DNA of 64,000 bases from Protula sp. h YS-2021. Lineage: Eukaryota; Annelida; Polychaeta; Sabellida; Serpulidae. The position numbers and the translations under genes were made by a program. The stretch spans positions 95,917,804-95,981,803 of the forward strand of contig OX457025.1 in assembly GCA_949752745.1 (NCBI GenBank), read 5' to 3'. The notes under the pieces are model-generated. The model saw only the letters and a program-made list of their open reading frames with translations. It was not told the origin of the DNA and ran no database searches. Numbering within the stretch: the first letter of the stretch is position 1; every line of letters starts with the position of its first letter. Below are positions 30,201 to 41,454 of this stretch, one piece after another.

Positions 30201-32839
30201 CGATGGCTGAGAAGAAACATAAACCGTCTTATTTATGTAAACTTACATAAACTATTTTATTTATATACTTGTGGGAAAGCCATACATTGTAGTAGAAATA
30301 ATGGTAATATAATTAGCATCGGTAGTGGAAAGAGTAGTAGAGTAGAAGTAGTAGCAATAATAGCAGAAATAACATTAGTCCAAGCAACAGCAGTAGAAGA
30401 AGTAACAAATAATAATAGTAGTAGTAATAGCAGTACCATTGTAATAATAATTATTATTAAAGTTGCAGTAAAAATAGAGTAAAGCTGCAGTAGGACCAGC
30501 ATCGGTAGAGGTAGTACAATAGCAGTAGGGGTATTTGAATAACAGTAATGATTGGTTTGTTTATTTATTGCTAACTTACCTGAAGAACTGTTGCAACAGC
30601 TATGCCGGGAAAGTTGAGAAACATGCCAAAGTTCTGAAAATCTCCATTTGCAAATAAATTTGTTAGATCTTTCAAAAAATCGATAAATTCTTGGTTATCG
30701 TGGTCAAATCTGCAAAATGATGAGATGCTTCATGGACGTTTTGATGAGATGCCTTATGCAAACGGAAACGAAACATCTTTGTTTTATGACATTATTTAGT
30801 TCAATATTTGCTGCATTATCGATACATACCTTAAATGTTAGAGATAGACAGAGAGAGAGGACGGTGGAAGAGAGAGAAAGAGAGAGACGAAGAGAGAGAG
30901 AATGGTGGAAGAGTGTGGAAGAGAGAAAGACAGACAGAGAAAAGAGAGAGAGGGAAAGAGAGAGAATGAAAGAAAGGCACCCTCATCCTTTTTATTCAGC
31001 AGGAACCTCGCCTGGACCCACATATACCACCCTACCCGTGCGTTTTGAAGGGACTGGTTACTTTTGAACTACTTAACCTTTTGCCAAACAGCACGGAGCA
31101 AATGACGTTGCACACAGCTTTGTGGAAAATGTAGTTCAAACGGAACGGTTTTTCTTCTGTTTTCTCAAAGTCGAGGACGACACACTCTGCTTCTGCTTGA
31201 ATGCGTTCTTCTAGCACTGACTTGCCGACGCCAAAATTCCGCATACTGGATATAACAAGACGCCTCAGTTTCTCCCATTTGTCCCCGTTTTGATAAACAA
31301 GACCTACGAAAAATTGAATTCAAAATTTTATGCAGCTTTTCTGTAATGAAGTCGAATTGCTGAAAATCAATGAACACCATGGTACACTTACAATTGGGAA
31401 TTAAATTTTAATAAATCATTTTCAGCTTGTCTTTATTCTTTATTCTTTTATTTCTTTTCTTCACTTAAACCAAGATGTCAATTCTTAGCCGAATGCACGT
31501 TCTCTTAACATACCTTTGCCTTTGTAGAGATACTTGACCAACCACGGGTGCATGGGTCTGTCTGAGAAGACCTGGGTCTGATCAGTGAGCGCATTCTGTA
31601 GGATATCCGGGTCTGATATCACAACAACTGGTTGAAAAAACACCTGTAGACCTGGATTAAAATATGCGTAAATATACGAATAGTGGCAAAAATATTACTA
31701 TCATTTATTAAAAAAGAAGAAAAGTTATTAGTATCAGTACTGTCGTATTAGTCAACAGCTATGGCACATACGTATGGAATGCATTTTCACATTATTTAAA
31801 TAAATTTTTGATATCAAGAATTGATTTTTTCTATCTGTCATTATATTTCTGATACCTCAAAATTTAGTTTTAATTTAAACAATTCTTGATATGAATAAAT
31901 GTTGAAAGATGCCAAAAACATTGTTGGTGTAAAAAATAATTTAAAATTGATATTTAGAGATCAAACATTGAATTCGTGATAGCAAAAATAGCGAAATCTC
32001 AATTTTGAGCTAAATAATTTTTTTATTGATATCAAGATTGTATTTTAAATAACACTATTTTTAGAATGAGACTTTTAATTTATATTTTGAAATCTGCAAA
32101 AAGATTTTTATCTCAAAATATCAGTTTATTTTATATATATAATTCAGAACCAAACACACATCAATGAAATAATCACTGTTGTTAAAGTTTATATAATTGT
32201 GTGTCTCCGTAAAGATTTCTTAGGTTTGTAAAATTGATTGTTTTTGATTTGATGCCAAAAATTAATTGTTGCCATCTAAAATACAATTACTAATAGCAAA
32301 GTATACAGTAATGAGATCAACATTGATTTATTGCTATCTTAAATCATATTTTTATATTAAAATTAACATATCATGATTTTCAATAGTTTCGATCTATTCC
32401 AATCCTCACCCAACCCATTATCAACCGCCCCCCCCCTAACCCCACACCTCCACCCAAAAAGTTCGTATAGAGTGAATAGTCATCTCAAAGTTATTAAGAC
32501 AGTTAAAGTTGCATCGAAATATCCAAGACTAGTGGTGACTGACTGTAGCAAAGTAGATCTTGAGATGCTGAGACTTGGAAAAAAAGAGCGTTATTGATAT
32601 TCAAGGCCGAGATGACTAGATACAGAAAATAAATAGCAAAAACTATACTTACTGAAAAGTCCTCCGTACTTTTCCCCAAGTTCATCCAGAATGTTGTGTA
32701 AGTACTGATTTCGGTACACGAGATTGAGATTTCCAATAAATGGTAGAGTCTTAGGTCCTGGGGGCAAACCAGCTTTCCTTAATGTCCTTATATATACAAA
32801 AGTCAAGAGCAAGATGAAGAGAAGAAGATACAAAATCAT
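27206..32839 (-). CDS. Cytochrome P450 monooxygenase, CYP2 clan, copy B, nine exons
   Basis: Minus-strand exons, in order: 32839-32653, 31651-31514, 31303-31078, 30709-30580, 30206-30044, 29513-29377, 29049-28953, 28781-28572, 27387-27206. Exon lengths (187, 138, 226, 130, 163, 137, 97, 210, 182 nt) and phases are identical to copy A, again giving 489 aa. The anchor, LPPGP hinge, WEKLRR C-helix, AGTESTSTT I-helix, ETLR and heme loop FGFGRRKCLG are all present, so it should be an active ER monooxygenase. In exon 1, 54 of 62 residues match copy A. Differences such as APLGGHRN versus APLGGPHN just after exon 8 begins fall near substrate-recognition site 5 and could alter specificity (inference). 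Introns are shorter than in copy A except intron 1, which has an A+T-rich insertion. Confidence 0.93.
30840..30970. repeat. GA-rich microsatellite in intron 3, P450 B
   Basis: Imperfect GAGA tract; the counterpart in copy A is shorter. Charged reading frames across it are artefacts. Confidence 0.9.
31730..32360. repeat. A+T-rich palindromic insertion in intron 1, P450 B
   Basis: About 630 bp absent from copy A intron 1, where ATCATTTATT runs almost directly to GATTTTTCAATAG. It contains repeated inverted motifs such as GATATCAAGAATTG and CAATTCTTGATAT. No ORF. Probably a MITE or palindromic repeat; ends are not defined. Confidence 0.5.
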
Positions 32840-33214
32840 CGCTTCCTTTTATTTACTATTATCAGTCAAATTGCTATTTTAATTGACAGTCACAGATGAC
32901 TTACGGAAGAAACTCTTAAACACAACACACAAAACTCTCAAATATGAAACCCTGTCGAAAAAGCAATGGATTTCCAAAGCATATCAGACCAATCCAAGTA
33001 TTATTTAGCAAGGAAAGAGACTGCAGTTTATATTTAAGGACTAAGAAATGCGTTGCGTGTCAAAAAGTAGACCGAGTCTCACATGGCATGACGAAACCTA
33101 TACTACTGGTCGTCTTCTGCAACAATAATACCAGATTTTTAGCCATAAGATGAGATGGCTCAGATAAGCTTTGTTTTGGTATAATGGTTGTCTGTTATAA
33201 AAGAGGGGTAAATC

Positions 33215-33385
33215 AAAAAGCGGAAAACGCGAATTACAGTAAACGCGAAGTAAGTAAACGCGAATGACAGGAAACGCGAATTACAGTAAACGCGAAGTAC
33301 AGTAAACGCGAATAACAGTTAAAGTGAAATACAGTATACGTGAATTATAATAAACGCCTATTAGAGGAAACGCGAATTACAGAAA
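33215..33385. repeat. Promoter-proximal minisatellite, P450 copy B
   Basis: About ten units of AAACGCGAATTACAGT type, about 380-545 bp upstream of the start codon. Homologous to 15795-15950, with units more uniform than in copy A. Confidence 0.85.
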
Positions 33386-33875
33386 AACAGGATAACTCTG
33401 CATGATGTGCACAACTCCTAGTTCAGACAAGATATGGCAGTCCCTTTTGATTTATTTACCATTGGTTTCTGTGTGATGAAAACCTGTATAGTTCGGACAC
33501 CTCCCTATTCCGGACAGCAGACCCAAATGGCAGTTTTAATTCTGGCAAGGTAAATGTGTAATCCTCGGGTGTTCTTTTCTGTTCCAGAAATTTTTATAAG
33601 AATTTGTTGTAACGAATTCGACCTCTCCTTTTAATCTGATTAATCATTAAGCGCCTAGATTCGGCTCATATAAGTGTCTGATGTGGCATTCCGACATTTC
33701 ACCGAGCGACATTTAAATGGAAACAATATTCAGCCGAAGTTGAAGTCTCTCGTACAATATTTCAGTAAACCATGGCCTGATATAATATAATTCGTGTACT
33801 ACATGCATATTTTCTTGCGATTATGGACACAGAAATTTTTATTAATGTAATGTATTTAATGCTTTGATTTCCTTA

Positions 33876-34083
33876 AGTAGTTGAGAAATAACAGTTCTAG
33901 GCCACCCGCTCCCCCCCCCCCCCCCCCGTGGGAAAACTTTGTGATTTTTGTATATTTATCCGTTTCAGACGATTCTAAATTTTTTGACCTCCCTCCCTCC
34001 TTTCCCCTCCCCCCCCCCCCCCGCCGTGGGAAAATTTTGTGATTTTTGCAGATTTACACGTTTCCGACGATTCTGAATTGGAC
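33876..34083. repeat. Left terminal inverted repeat of the PC4-carrying element
   Basis: Contains the outer 31 bp shared with the right end, two C-tracts (33910-33927, 34007-34022) and two copies of the subterminal motif GTGGGAAAA..TTTGTGATTTTTG..GTTT..GACGATTCT (33928-33978 and 34026-34076). Confidence 0.75.
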
Positions 34084-34757
34084 AATTCACATGCAGACTG
34101 GCGCGGCATGTGCTGGATCCGGCAGCAGCTTGAAGAAATAGCGAAGATATTGCGTACCCTTTGGCGCAAGTACGGGAACATGTACTTGTCAAACTTCTAG
34201 GACGATTAACGGCGTGTGGATATCAAAGTAATCTTCCATTTTAGACAAGTGAGGAAAGAAGGTGTGAAGGGAATGCTTTTATAACCCCCATAGGACATAG
34301 TGTGCCCCCCCCCACCCCCGGGGGAAATATTTTACCAAATGGCTAGCATGACAACTTCAACGGCGCATAACTTTAAAACTATTTAACCGATTTGAACCAT
34401 TCTTTCACTAAAACGTTTAGCAAGACGTGTTTATTGTGAATATGATATGAATATGAATAATTTTAAACTGATATTATATATTCAATAATGGACGAGTTGA
34501 AGTGAATACCGACATTTGTAAAATGTTTGAAGAACAATAAAGTTTGTTTGCATGCTAGTGTATAATGCAATCTTTTAAGTGGCTAAAATTAATAAATAGC
34601 GGTTATGTAATTCATATTTACATGTTAATAAAAGTTTTACTATGTAAATATGGCACCGTGGAAAGACGCTTGTCTTCTTATTTCCTGTAATAGGCATTTA
34701 TCGACAGTCTGGTTGTTTGGAAACTCTTGTCACAGGGACATTACACAACTTATACAG

Positions 34758-34766
34758 CATAAAAGG
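34758..34766 (+). promoter_or_regulatory. Possible TATA-like box of the PC4-like gene
   Basis: CATAAAAGG about 55 bp before the proposed start at 34820. A three-codon upstream ORF (ATG at 34806, stop at 34815) lies between them. Confidence 0.35.
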
Positions 34767-34819
34767 CACCCGCCCTCAGACGTAACACACATTCTATATC
34801 AAACTATGGAAGAGTGAAC

Positions 34820-35374
34820 ATGTCTGCAGTGAGTGGACAACAACTACCATTTATAACAATACCTGCAGAAAATTATATAGCAAAGCCTGAGACAATACCT
34901 ACAACAAAGTCTAAGGCAATGCCCATGGTCAAGTCTGAGGTGAAGTCACTACCAATGCAGCAGCGTCAATGGCGACTACATTTTAGAAAGATAAAAGGAG
35001 ATGAGTTACCAGCTACGACGTCACTATGTAAAAAGCGAAAAATTAAGACAGAGCCTAAAATAAAGCGAGAACCTCAGCGTAAAGCTGCCGCCACTACAAC
35101 GTCCATGCAGAAGATGAGTGTAGACGATTTACCAGTTATGGTACCCATTGATGGAGAAATATATGTTAAACTAGTGAAATATCAGCAGCAAGTGATGGTT
35201 AATATTTGTGAATATATTACGGATTATACATCTGGGAGGTTATATCGTACTAAGAAGGGAATTTTGTTGTCATTGAAAGATTGGCAAATGCTGAAGAAGC
35301 AAATGACGTCAGTGGATCTCATGCTTCAGAAAATTGATGTGTATAAATGCAGTGACAGTCAGAAGATGATTTAG
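34820..35374 (+). CDS. PC4/SUB1 (transcriptional coactivator p15)-like protein encoded by the element
   Basis: ORF of 184 aa from the ATG at 34820. The C-terminal part (about 105-175) matches the PC4 pattern of four beta strands and a helix: IYVKLVKYQQQVMVNICEYI, then RTKKGILLSLKDWQMLKKQ, aligning with YVSVRDF..VLIDIREYW and GISLNPEQWSQLKEQ of animal PC4. PC4 binds single-stranded DNA and acts in transcription and replication. The N-terminal half is Lys/Pro-rich, with a nuclear-localisation-like KKRKIK and three psi-K-x-E motifs (VKSE, IKTE, IKRE) that suit SUMO attachment. No intron is evident. Host PC4 is about 127 aa; here the N-terminal extension is longer. A host retrogene inside the element is the alternative. 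Confidence 0.65.
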   Translation: MSAVSGQQLPFITIPAENYIAKPETIPTTKSKAMPMVKSEVKSLPMQQRQWRLHFRKIKGDELPATTSLCKKRKIKTEPKIKREPQRKAAATTTSMQKMSVDDLPVMVPIDGEIYVKLVKYQQQVMVNICEYITDYTSGRLYRTKKGILLSLKDWQMLKKQMTSVDLMLQKIDVYKCSDSQKMI

Positions 35375-35392
35375 TAGAACTCATTTATCATC

Positions 35393-35620
35393 ATGAATTC
35401 AAACGTGAAACTATATCTAGATCACTTGGGTGACTTAGTCATCTGTTATCGTGGAGCTTACATTATCTTGTCTTCTGAAGATCAAGCTGTGATGAAGGAT
35501 TATTTTGAATCTTTACCAATACCCTTAGTGCAGAAGATTCGAACCAAGTTTTTGAGGCTTGGCAAGAACTTGAAGATTAGCCTTGATCGAAATGAAGAGG
35601 TACATTTGATATTTATTTAA
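35393..35620 (+). CDS. Small ORF in the same frame behind two TAG codons, possibly a second PC4-like domain
   Basis: 75 aa starting 18 nt after the first ORF, in the same frame, separated by two consecutive TAG codons and five sense codons. VKLYLDHLGDLVICY then RGAYIILSSEDQAVMKDYF has the strand-turn-helix spacing of the end of a PC4 domain (RKGISLNPEQWSQLKEQ), which is a weak structural guess. AATAAA follows at about 35860. It may be a separate protein made by reinitiation, a readthrough extension or a decayed second domain. Confidence 0.45.
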   Translation: MNSNVKLYLDHLGDLVICYRGAYIILSSEDQAVMKDYFESLPIPLVQKIRTKFLRLGKNLKISLDRNEEVHLIFI

Positions 35621-36080
35621 AACAATTGACTTATGCTTAATATGTGGACTATGGAATGAACTAACATTATCAAGCCATGTTGATGTGAAAGTGATTGGAT
35701 CAATGTTAAGTCAGTCATTATAACATTTATGATACTTATATCAATTTAAGTTCTTGTGAGTGGGCTCATATGTTACATGCATTAACATAATATGTATTTG
35801 AAATATATTTTTTAATCATAATCGTAGATAAGTGTAAATATTTGTAATACTCAAAAAGAATAAAAAACACATATATTTTTCTCTTACAATAGTAAAGTAT
35901 AATACATAATAATAGAATACTTAATTATAATACATAATATATGATATATGGTTTACGGGTGAATTAACAACCCGCCAGGGACCTTAGCCTCTTTCGATTT
36001 CATATGTTTAACATCAAAAGCAAGACATATATTGAATAGTTTTATTGATACACTTTGAAGACAGCGCTTAAATTAATAAC

Positions 36081-36384
36081 AATATTATAAAGTTTAGTCA
36101 CATAAGTCTATTTTTCTTCATCTGTTTCATTCTTTTGCGTCTCACTGTCCATATCACTTTTTTCGTCACTGCTGCCCTCCTCCTCCTCCTCCTCCTCCTC
36201 CTCCTCCTTATCTAGTAGCTCTTCAAAGAATGCAATATTATAAAGTTTAGTCACATAAGTCTATTTTTCTTCATCTGTTTCATTCTTTTGCGTCTCACTG
36301 TCCATATCACTTTTTTCGTCACTGCTGCCCTCCTCCTCCTCCTCCTCCTCCTCCTCCTTATCTAGTAGCTCTTCAAAGAATGCA
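36081..36384. repeat. Tandem duplication of about 152 bp with (TCC)n
   Basis: Unit 1 is 36081-36233, unit 2 is 36234-36384. They are nearly identical apart from the number of TCC repeats. The duplication lies in the acidic C-terminal part of the decayed minus-strand gene. Confidence 0.92.
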
Positions 36385-36962
36385 TTGTTTTCCTTAAAGT
36401 CGACTTTAGTGCCTTTGAGTACTCATAATGTTTTTCATAAGCAAAGTACTGAAAGTCTTCTAAAATCTTTTGTTACTGTTTGCTTTGTTCTAGACGTTGG
36501 ATACATTTGAATAGCCTCATAAACAGTAGTTTTAGTCGACGTTTATAAACGAGCCGAAGGTCATCACTTACTCTTTCACGCGTATCTTCAAGCCTTTGTT
36601 CTTCATATTCTAAAACATTTTCTTGAAATTTGTCATCATGGTCATCATATACTTCTTAAACCATGTCATGCCAAACAGACTTTATTTCTGACTCAATGTC
36701 AGAACTGCTGTCATCGGCATCCTCACCACACTGCTCCATATGCGTGGCTAAAGCTTCTTCGCATGTGCATTAATCTCATCCGTATTGACTCTTTGACGTT
36801 TAATAGAAGATTCAGCTAAAGTTTCCGTCAAAAGTGTTTTATAGGGTTTTCCATATCCATCTCCCAATCTTCATTCACTTCTGAAGTGTGTGCTTGCTTT
36901 AAATTCCTTTTAAGACTTTGTGGCTAGTCGTAAGATTTCGAACAAATGTTGCATTTATACAT
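36108..36962 (-). pseudogene. Decayed zinc-finger / acidic-tail protein gene inside the element
   Basis: Read on the minus strand from an ATG at 36962: a C2H2-like finger (YKCNICSKSYD, then an in-frame TAG, then LKRNLKQAH with Asn in place of the first His), followed by stretches of open frame rich in Glu, Asp and Arg (EEQRLEDTRERVSDD, KRRLKLLFMRLFKCIQRLE), a frameshifted NNAFFEELLD segment and a Glu-rich tail ending SDMDSETQKNETDEE. At least three breaks are seen. The reading frames stay mutually consistent, which argues for a real former gene. Not matched to a named family. Confidence 0.5.
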
Positions 36963-37339
36963 ACTTTCGATTCCATATCCACTTTTCAAATGACAAAAAA
37001 TCTTTGAATGTAAAGGTATGAAGACAAAAACAAACCAACAACAACAACAGACATTACTTCAAGACGTCACTTCCGGTTAGCGATAATACCAGTTTTTTTC
37101 TATCACTTATGCCAACCCTATCCAAACCCGCGCCAATTTTATGTCACACTCGAGGTTGGACACACTGTGTCCTAATATGCTTAGAAATAACTTTACCACA
37201 TCTCCAAACCATTGAATGGGCTTGCCATTCGAACACATATTTGAATGGGGTGGTCTTCTCAGATAACCAACCAAAGAACAAACAATGTAACAAATAAACA
37301 TGCATAACAAAGAATTTTACTTACCTCAAATCTTCACTT

Positions 37340-37495
37340 CCCATCTTCCAACAACCAGCAACCAACAACAACCAACCAACAACCAACTAACAACAACCAA
37401 AAACCAACTAACAACAAACAACAACCAATAATAACCAACCAACAACAACCAACCAACCAACCAACCAACCAACCAACAACCAACAAAAAAACAAA
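37340..37495. repeat. AACC-type minisatellite in the right arm
   Basis: CCAACAACCAACCAAC-type repeat. The same repeat forms the inner arms of the related element at 40494-43070. Confidence 0.85.
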
Positions 37496-37544
37496 TAACT
37501 GACTTCCGGTCAGCAATAATACCAAAATAACCAAAGTTGCTCAA

Positions 37545-37739
37545 AATCGTTTGAAACGTCTGAATATGCACACCTCACAAAATTTTCCCACGGGGAGGGG
37601 TAAGAAAACCAAAGTTGTTCAGACTAAATATGCAAAAATCACGACATTTTCCCAATAGGGGGGGGGGGGGGGGTCTGACGACTATGTCCTGTGCGGGAGG
37701 GAGGAGTTGGTGGCCCAGAACTGCCATTTCTCAACTACT
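37545..37739. repeat. Right terminal inverted repeat of the PC4-carrying element
   Basis: Inverted relative to 33876-34083. Has two copies of the subterminal CACAAAATTTTCCCAC-type motif (about 37545-37600 and 37612-37660), a run of about 16 G (37661-37676), then GGTGGCCCAGAACTG and CTCAACTACT. Confidence 0.75.
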
Positions 37740-38248
37740 TCCTTACTTTATAAGTAACGAAGTAATAAAAGGTGGTGTGTAAAAATAATTTAAAAAGTAG
37801 TAATAACGAGATTCTTACGGATTTATTATTATTATTTTTTTTGACAAACTGGAGTTTCTAACTAGTCAAGGGTCGCTTAGTTTTGGCATCGTCAATCCAT
37901 CAACTAAACAGTCGTCTGTGACGTCTCTCAAACGAGTTTTAAAGCGTGAAAATTTTCACTGTACTCCAAAAAAAAACCGCAGAAAGAAAAGAAATGCAAA
38001 GTTCAAACTATCGTGCCTGTGTGTAAAAATATCACCAAATCAGTACAATGTTCGTATAAAGTATTTTTTCACCTGAGGGGTGAAACGAAACTGAGTGTAA
38101 CATTCCATCCAAAGGGTTAACAAAGTGCATGCCACCCTCCTAACTATAATTGTTTTGTTGCTTTGTTTTAGCTACAGGAGCTCAAATTAGCGAATGTGTG
38201 CCGTGTTGTAAATCATCCAGCACTTGGCTGGCGCGAGGCGTACTAGTT

Positions 38249-38560
38249 AACACTTAACAAGCCTTTGGCTTGCAAGGGTTATATGAATTTGTGCGAGCAA
38301 AATTCGTCCTTTTTTTTCTTCTTGACAGTTTTTCCGATTTTTGTGTCTTCTTCTTCTCTGACACTATGGGCCCTAGGACCATGAAACTTGGGACTTATGA
38401 AGAGCTTGATCTGAACATGTGCATGTCACTTTTTATTTTCGTCTTTGATTTCGTTTTCTTTGTTAAAACGAGATGTTAAAAGAACGTATTTTTTGCAAAT
38501 AAATGCGTAGCATTTTACGACAGCACAGAATACACATTTGCATAGCTTCATGTTGTGAAC
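38249..38560 (+). mobile_element. Helitron-like element, family 2, copy 3 (truncated)
   Basis: Matches 9641-9950 closely (AACAAGCCTTTGGCTTGCAA, ACTATGGGCCCTAGGACC, GAAGAGCTTGATCTGAAC) but lacks the 3' palindrome and CTAGT end. It is preceded at 38242 by CTAGT and a possible hairpin (CCAGC..GCTGG), perhaps the end of a further element. Confidence 0.65.
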
Positions 38561-39625
38561 CGATTGTTTTATATCTTAATTACTTTATTGGGAACTTTAA
38601 AGCGAAATTTAAAAAAAAAGGAGTTTTGGAATTCTTAACAATTAGCAAAACATTCTAAAGATGTCGGATGCTGAACGAAACGACACATTTTAAGGTTAAG
38701 AGAATGTTTATGAGTTCATTTGCAATAAAAAATACGTGACTCTCGACCACGCAACAGTAATTGTTGACGATATGAGAGTCAGATTTGTTAAAAACCTCTC
38801 GATCAATCAGAAACGAGCTTTTCATTTACACATGCAACAATTTTCTATAGGTCTTTCTAAAGTGACTGAGCTAAAATTTCACAACGCCTTCTGCACTAAA
38901 ACGGGTTATTTATTCCAGTTTCAATGGGGATATCTTCAACTGAGGCTAATTTTAAACTGTTATTATCTTTGTTATTTTTCGAGAAGGTTTAAGACGTGTG
39001 GGATAATTATCATTCAGTACTACTCGTTTGTCACAAAAAGAATGTTCTTTTTCAGATCCGCTACCTGCTTTTAGTTAAAAAAGGGGATATTATTTCAAAA
39101 TTAGCATCCGGTTTGGGGGTCGTTTTAAAAAGCCAAGGACACATGGGGCCAGTGAGAGGTAGTCAAGCTTTCTCAAAATCTTATTGCCGATTTTGTTCAC
39201 GATCTTTTTCAATACTAGCATTTAAAAGCATTTGCTTAGATCTTCTGTCACACACATGATTAATTCCATACCGGGCCTGGATTCGGGGCAACATGGAGCC
39301 ATTTTGCGGCGAAAGGAGGAGCACGATATGCCCTGTAACAGGGCGTGCTCAGGGTAAAGGGGCGTTGAGAGAAGGTGATCATCAAACGCAAAACTTTATT
39401 CATTGCTAAGATCTATATCGTGATGGGGTGGGTGGGCGGCGGTGGGGAGGGGGTGGGAGCAGGGAAATGGTCCAAGAAATTAAACTTAAATGCGCAGGGG
39501 TGTAGCAAGCGATAACTTGTGTATCGCTAGCCAGCAAAATTTTTATCTTTTGATTTTTTTATCTGTAATCTGTAAGATTGGGAATACGATTTGAACCTTA
39601 TGTTCCAGTGTGTACGTTTATATAC

Positions 39626-39800
<175 letters not shown>

Positions 39801-40619
39801 CACTGCTATATTACTGCAGATGCCAATATTCTATCATCAAGGTCGCCACTGGTCGCAATGTCTCTGGACATTCTTTCATTATTCACCAGTATGAACGAGT
39901 TGCGAACGCCGTTTCACTTCACCGCCCTACAAAGCTCTGTCTCTTCGTCGTCTATGGTTGTTTGGATTTTTGTGTCTGTCTGACCTCAAACAAGTTTCAT
40001 TTTTCACGTTTTTTATATTTCCTTGACTTTCGTAGCTTCAGTATACAACTAGAGTTGCACATCTCTTCTTCTATGCCAAGTGATACACTTTGATACCTAT
40101 AAAGCTTTCTACTTTGTTAGCACTTACATAAATTTAACTCTGTGTAATAAACTATACCGGGGCGAGGGGTTCTTAATCTTGAAAGCGACAGGGATGTTCG
40201 AAGGTAAAAACCACAAACAAAGATGCCTCTTCTCCCCCCTCCCCCTCGCAAAAAAAACATACCGCTCTCATAAACGCGATTTGTTTTAAAGAATATTACG
40301 GAAAATTAACTTGAAAGATAATTTAAGTGTGGCAATTTGAAAAGTTTGTTGATTTCTTTTATCTGAAAAATCTACCAAAAATAAAAACAAACAAACATTT
40401 CGAACCGAACCAAAAACAGGAGGAATTTATTCAGTTATGCAGTTGACTGCGAGGACCATGATGGGATTTCAAAATTACAACGGTTAGACAAACAGTAGTA
40501 GGGAAACGGGGGTTCTACGACACCCCCTCCCCCTCCCCCCTCCCGGGACAAACATGTCAGACCCCCCGTGGGAAAATTTTGTGATTTTTGCATATTTAGA
40601 CGTTCCAGACGATTCTTAA

Positions 40620-41115
40620 CAACTTTGGTTTTTTGTTGTTGGTTGGTTGTTTGCTTGTTGGTTGTTGGTTGTTGGTTGGTTAGTTGTTGTTGGTTGTTAG
40701 TCAGTTGCTGGTTAATTGGCTGGTTGGTTGGTTGGTTGTTAGTTGGTGGTTGGTTGCTTGTTTGTTGGTTGGTTGGTTCGTTGGTTGGCTAGTTGGTTGG
40801 TTAGTTGCTTGGTTGGTTCTTGGCTGTTGGTTAGTTGGTTGATTGGTTGGTTGTTGGTTCGATGTTTCTTGTTGGTTTCTTGTTGGTTGGTTGGTTGGTT
40901 GGCTGGTTGTTGCTTGTTAGTTGGTTGTTGGTTGGCTGGTTGGTTGCTGGTTGTTGGCTGCATGTTGGTTGTTGTTGGTTGGTTGGTTGGTTGGTTGGTT
41001 GGTTGGTTGGTTGGTTGTTGGATGTTGATTGGTTGGTTGATTGGTTGGTTCGATGTTTCTTGTTGGTTTCTTGTTAGTTGGTTGGTTGGCTGGTTGTTGG
41101 TTGTTGTTGTTGGAA
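40620..41115. repeat. GGTT-type minisatellite (left inner arm)
   Basis: About 500 bp of TTGGTTGGTTGTTGG units. Trp/Leu/Val reading frames are artefacts. It is followed at once by the complementary AACC array (41165-41450), so it could form a long hairpin. Confidence 0.95.
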
Positions 41116-41164
41116 GATAATAAAATAAACATGCATAACAAAGAATTTCACTTAACTCAAATTT

Positions 41165-41450
41165 TCACTTCCCACCTTCAAACAACAACCAATAACCAAT
41201 AACCAATCAACCAACAACCAAACATCCAACCACCAACCAACAACCAAACAACAAACAGCCAACAACCAACAAACAACAACAAACCAACCAATTACCAACC
41301 AATAACCAACCAAACATCCAACCAACCAACAACCAACCAAGCAGTCAGTAACAACCAACAACCAACCAAGAGACAACCAACCAACAAACATCCAAACCAA
41401 CAAACCAAACAACAACAACCAACCAACCAACCAACAACCACCCTACAAAA
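41165..41450. repeat. AACC-type minisatellite
   Basis: CCAACCAACAACC units, inverted relative to 40620-41115. The two arrays are separated by only about 50 bp. Confidence 0.95.
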
Positions 41451-41454
41451 CAGT

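Larger units (their letters stand above)
33876..37739. mobile_element. 3.86-kb inverted-repeat element carrying a PC4-like gene
   Basis: Ends AGTAGTTGAG (33876) and CTCAACTACT (37739) are inverted repeats continuing through CAGTTCTAGGCCACC / GGTGGCCCAGAACTG, a poly-C/poly-G tract, and GTGGGAAAATTTTGTGA, TTTTTGCATATTTA and CAGACGATTCT, which occurs twice in each arm. Flanks carry TCCTTA on both sides (33870-33875, 37740-37745). The paralogous site in unit A has a single CCTTACTTTATAA at 16433, so insertion is shown directly. Contents: plus-strand ORFs 34820-35374 and 35393-35620, a decayed minus-strand gene 36108-36962, and an AACC array 37340-37495. No transposase, integrase or polymerase is visible, so it is probably mobilised in trans. 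The 6-bp duplication is compatible with Polinton/Maverick-type integration (inference). Confidence 0.8.

Noticed and set aside
30717..31067. 116-aa Arg/Glu-rich ORF
   Set aside because: GA microsatellite in P450-B intron 3; the real coding strand is minus.
33215..33385. CRISPR-like spaced repeat
   Set aside because: Units are directly abutting minisatellite repeats without spacers, in an animal genome, and duplicated at another promoter.
38736..39074. 112-aa ORF
   Set aside because: Matches non-coding sequence in unit A (about 16770-16930) where the frame is not open; no protein signal.
40743..41120. Trp/Leu/Val-rich membrane-like proteins
   Set aside because: Translations of the GGTT minisatellite, mirrored as Asn/Gln/Pro/Thr frames on the other strand.
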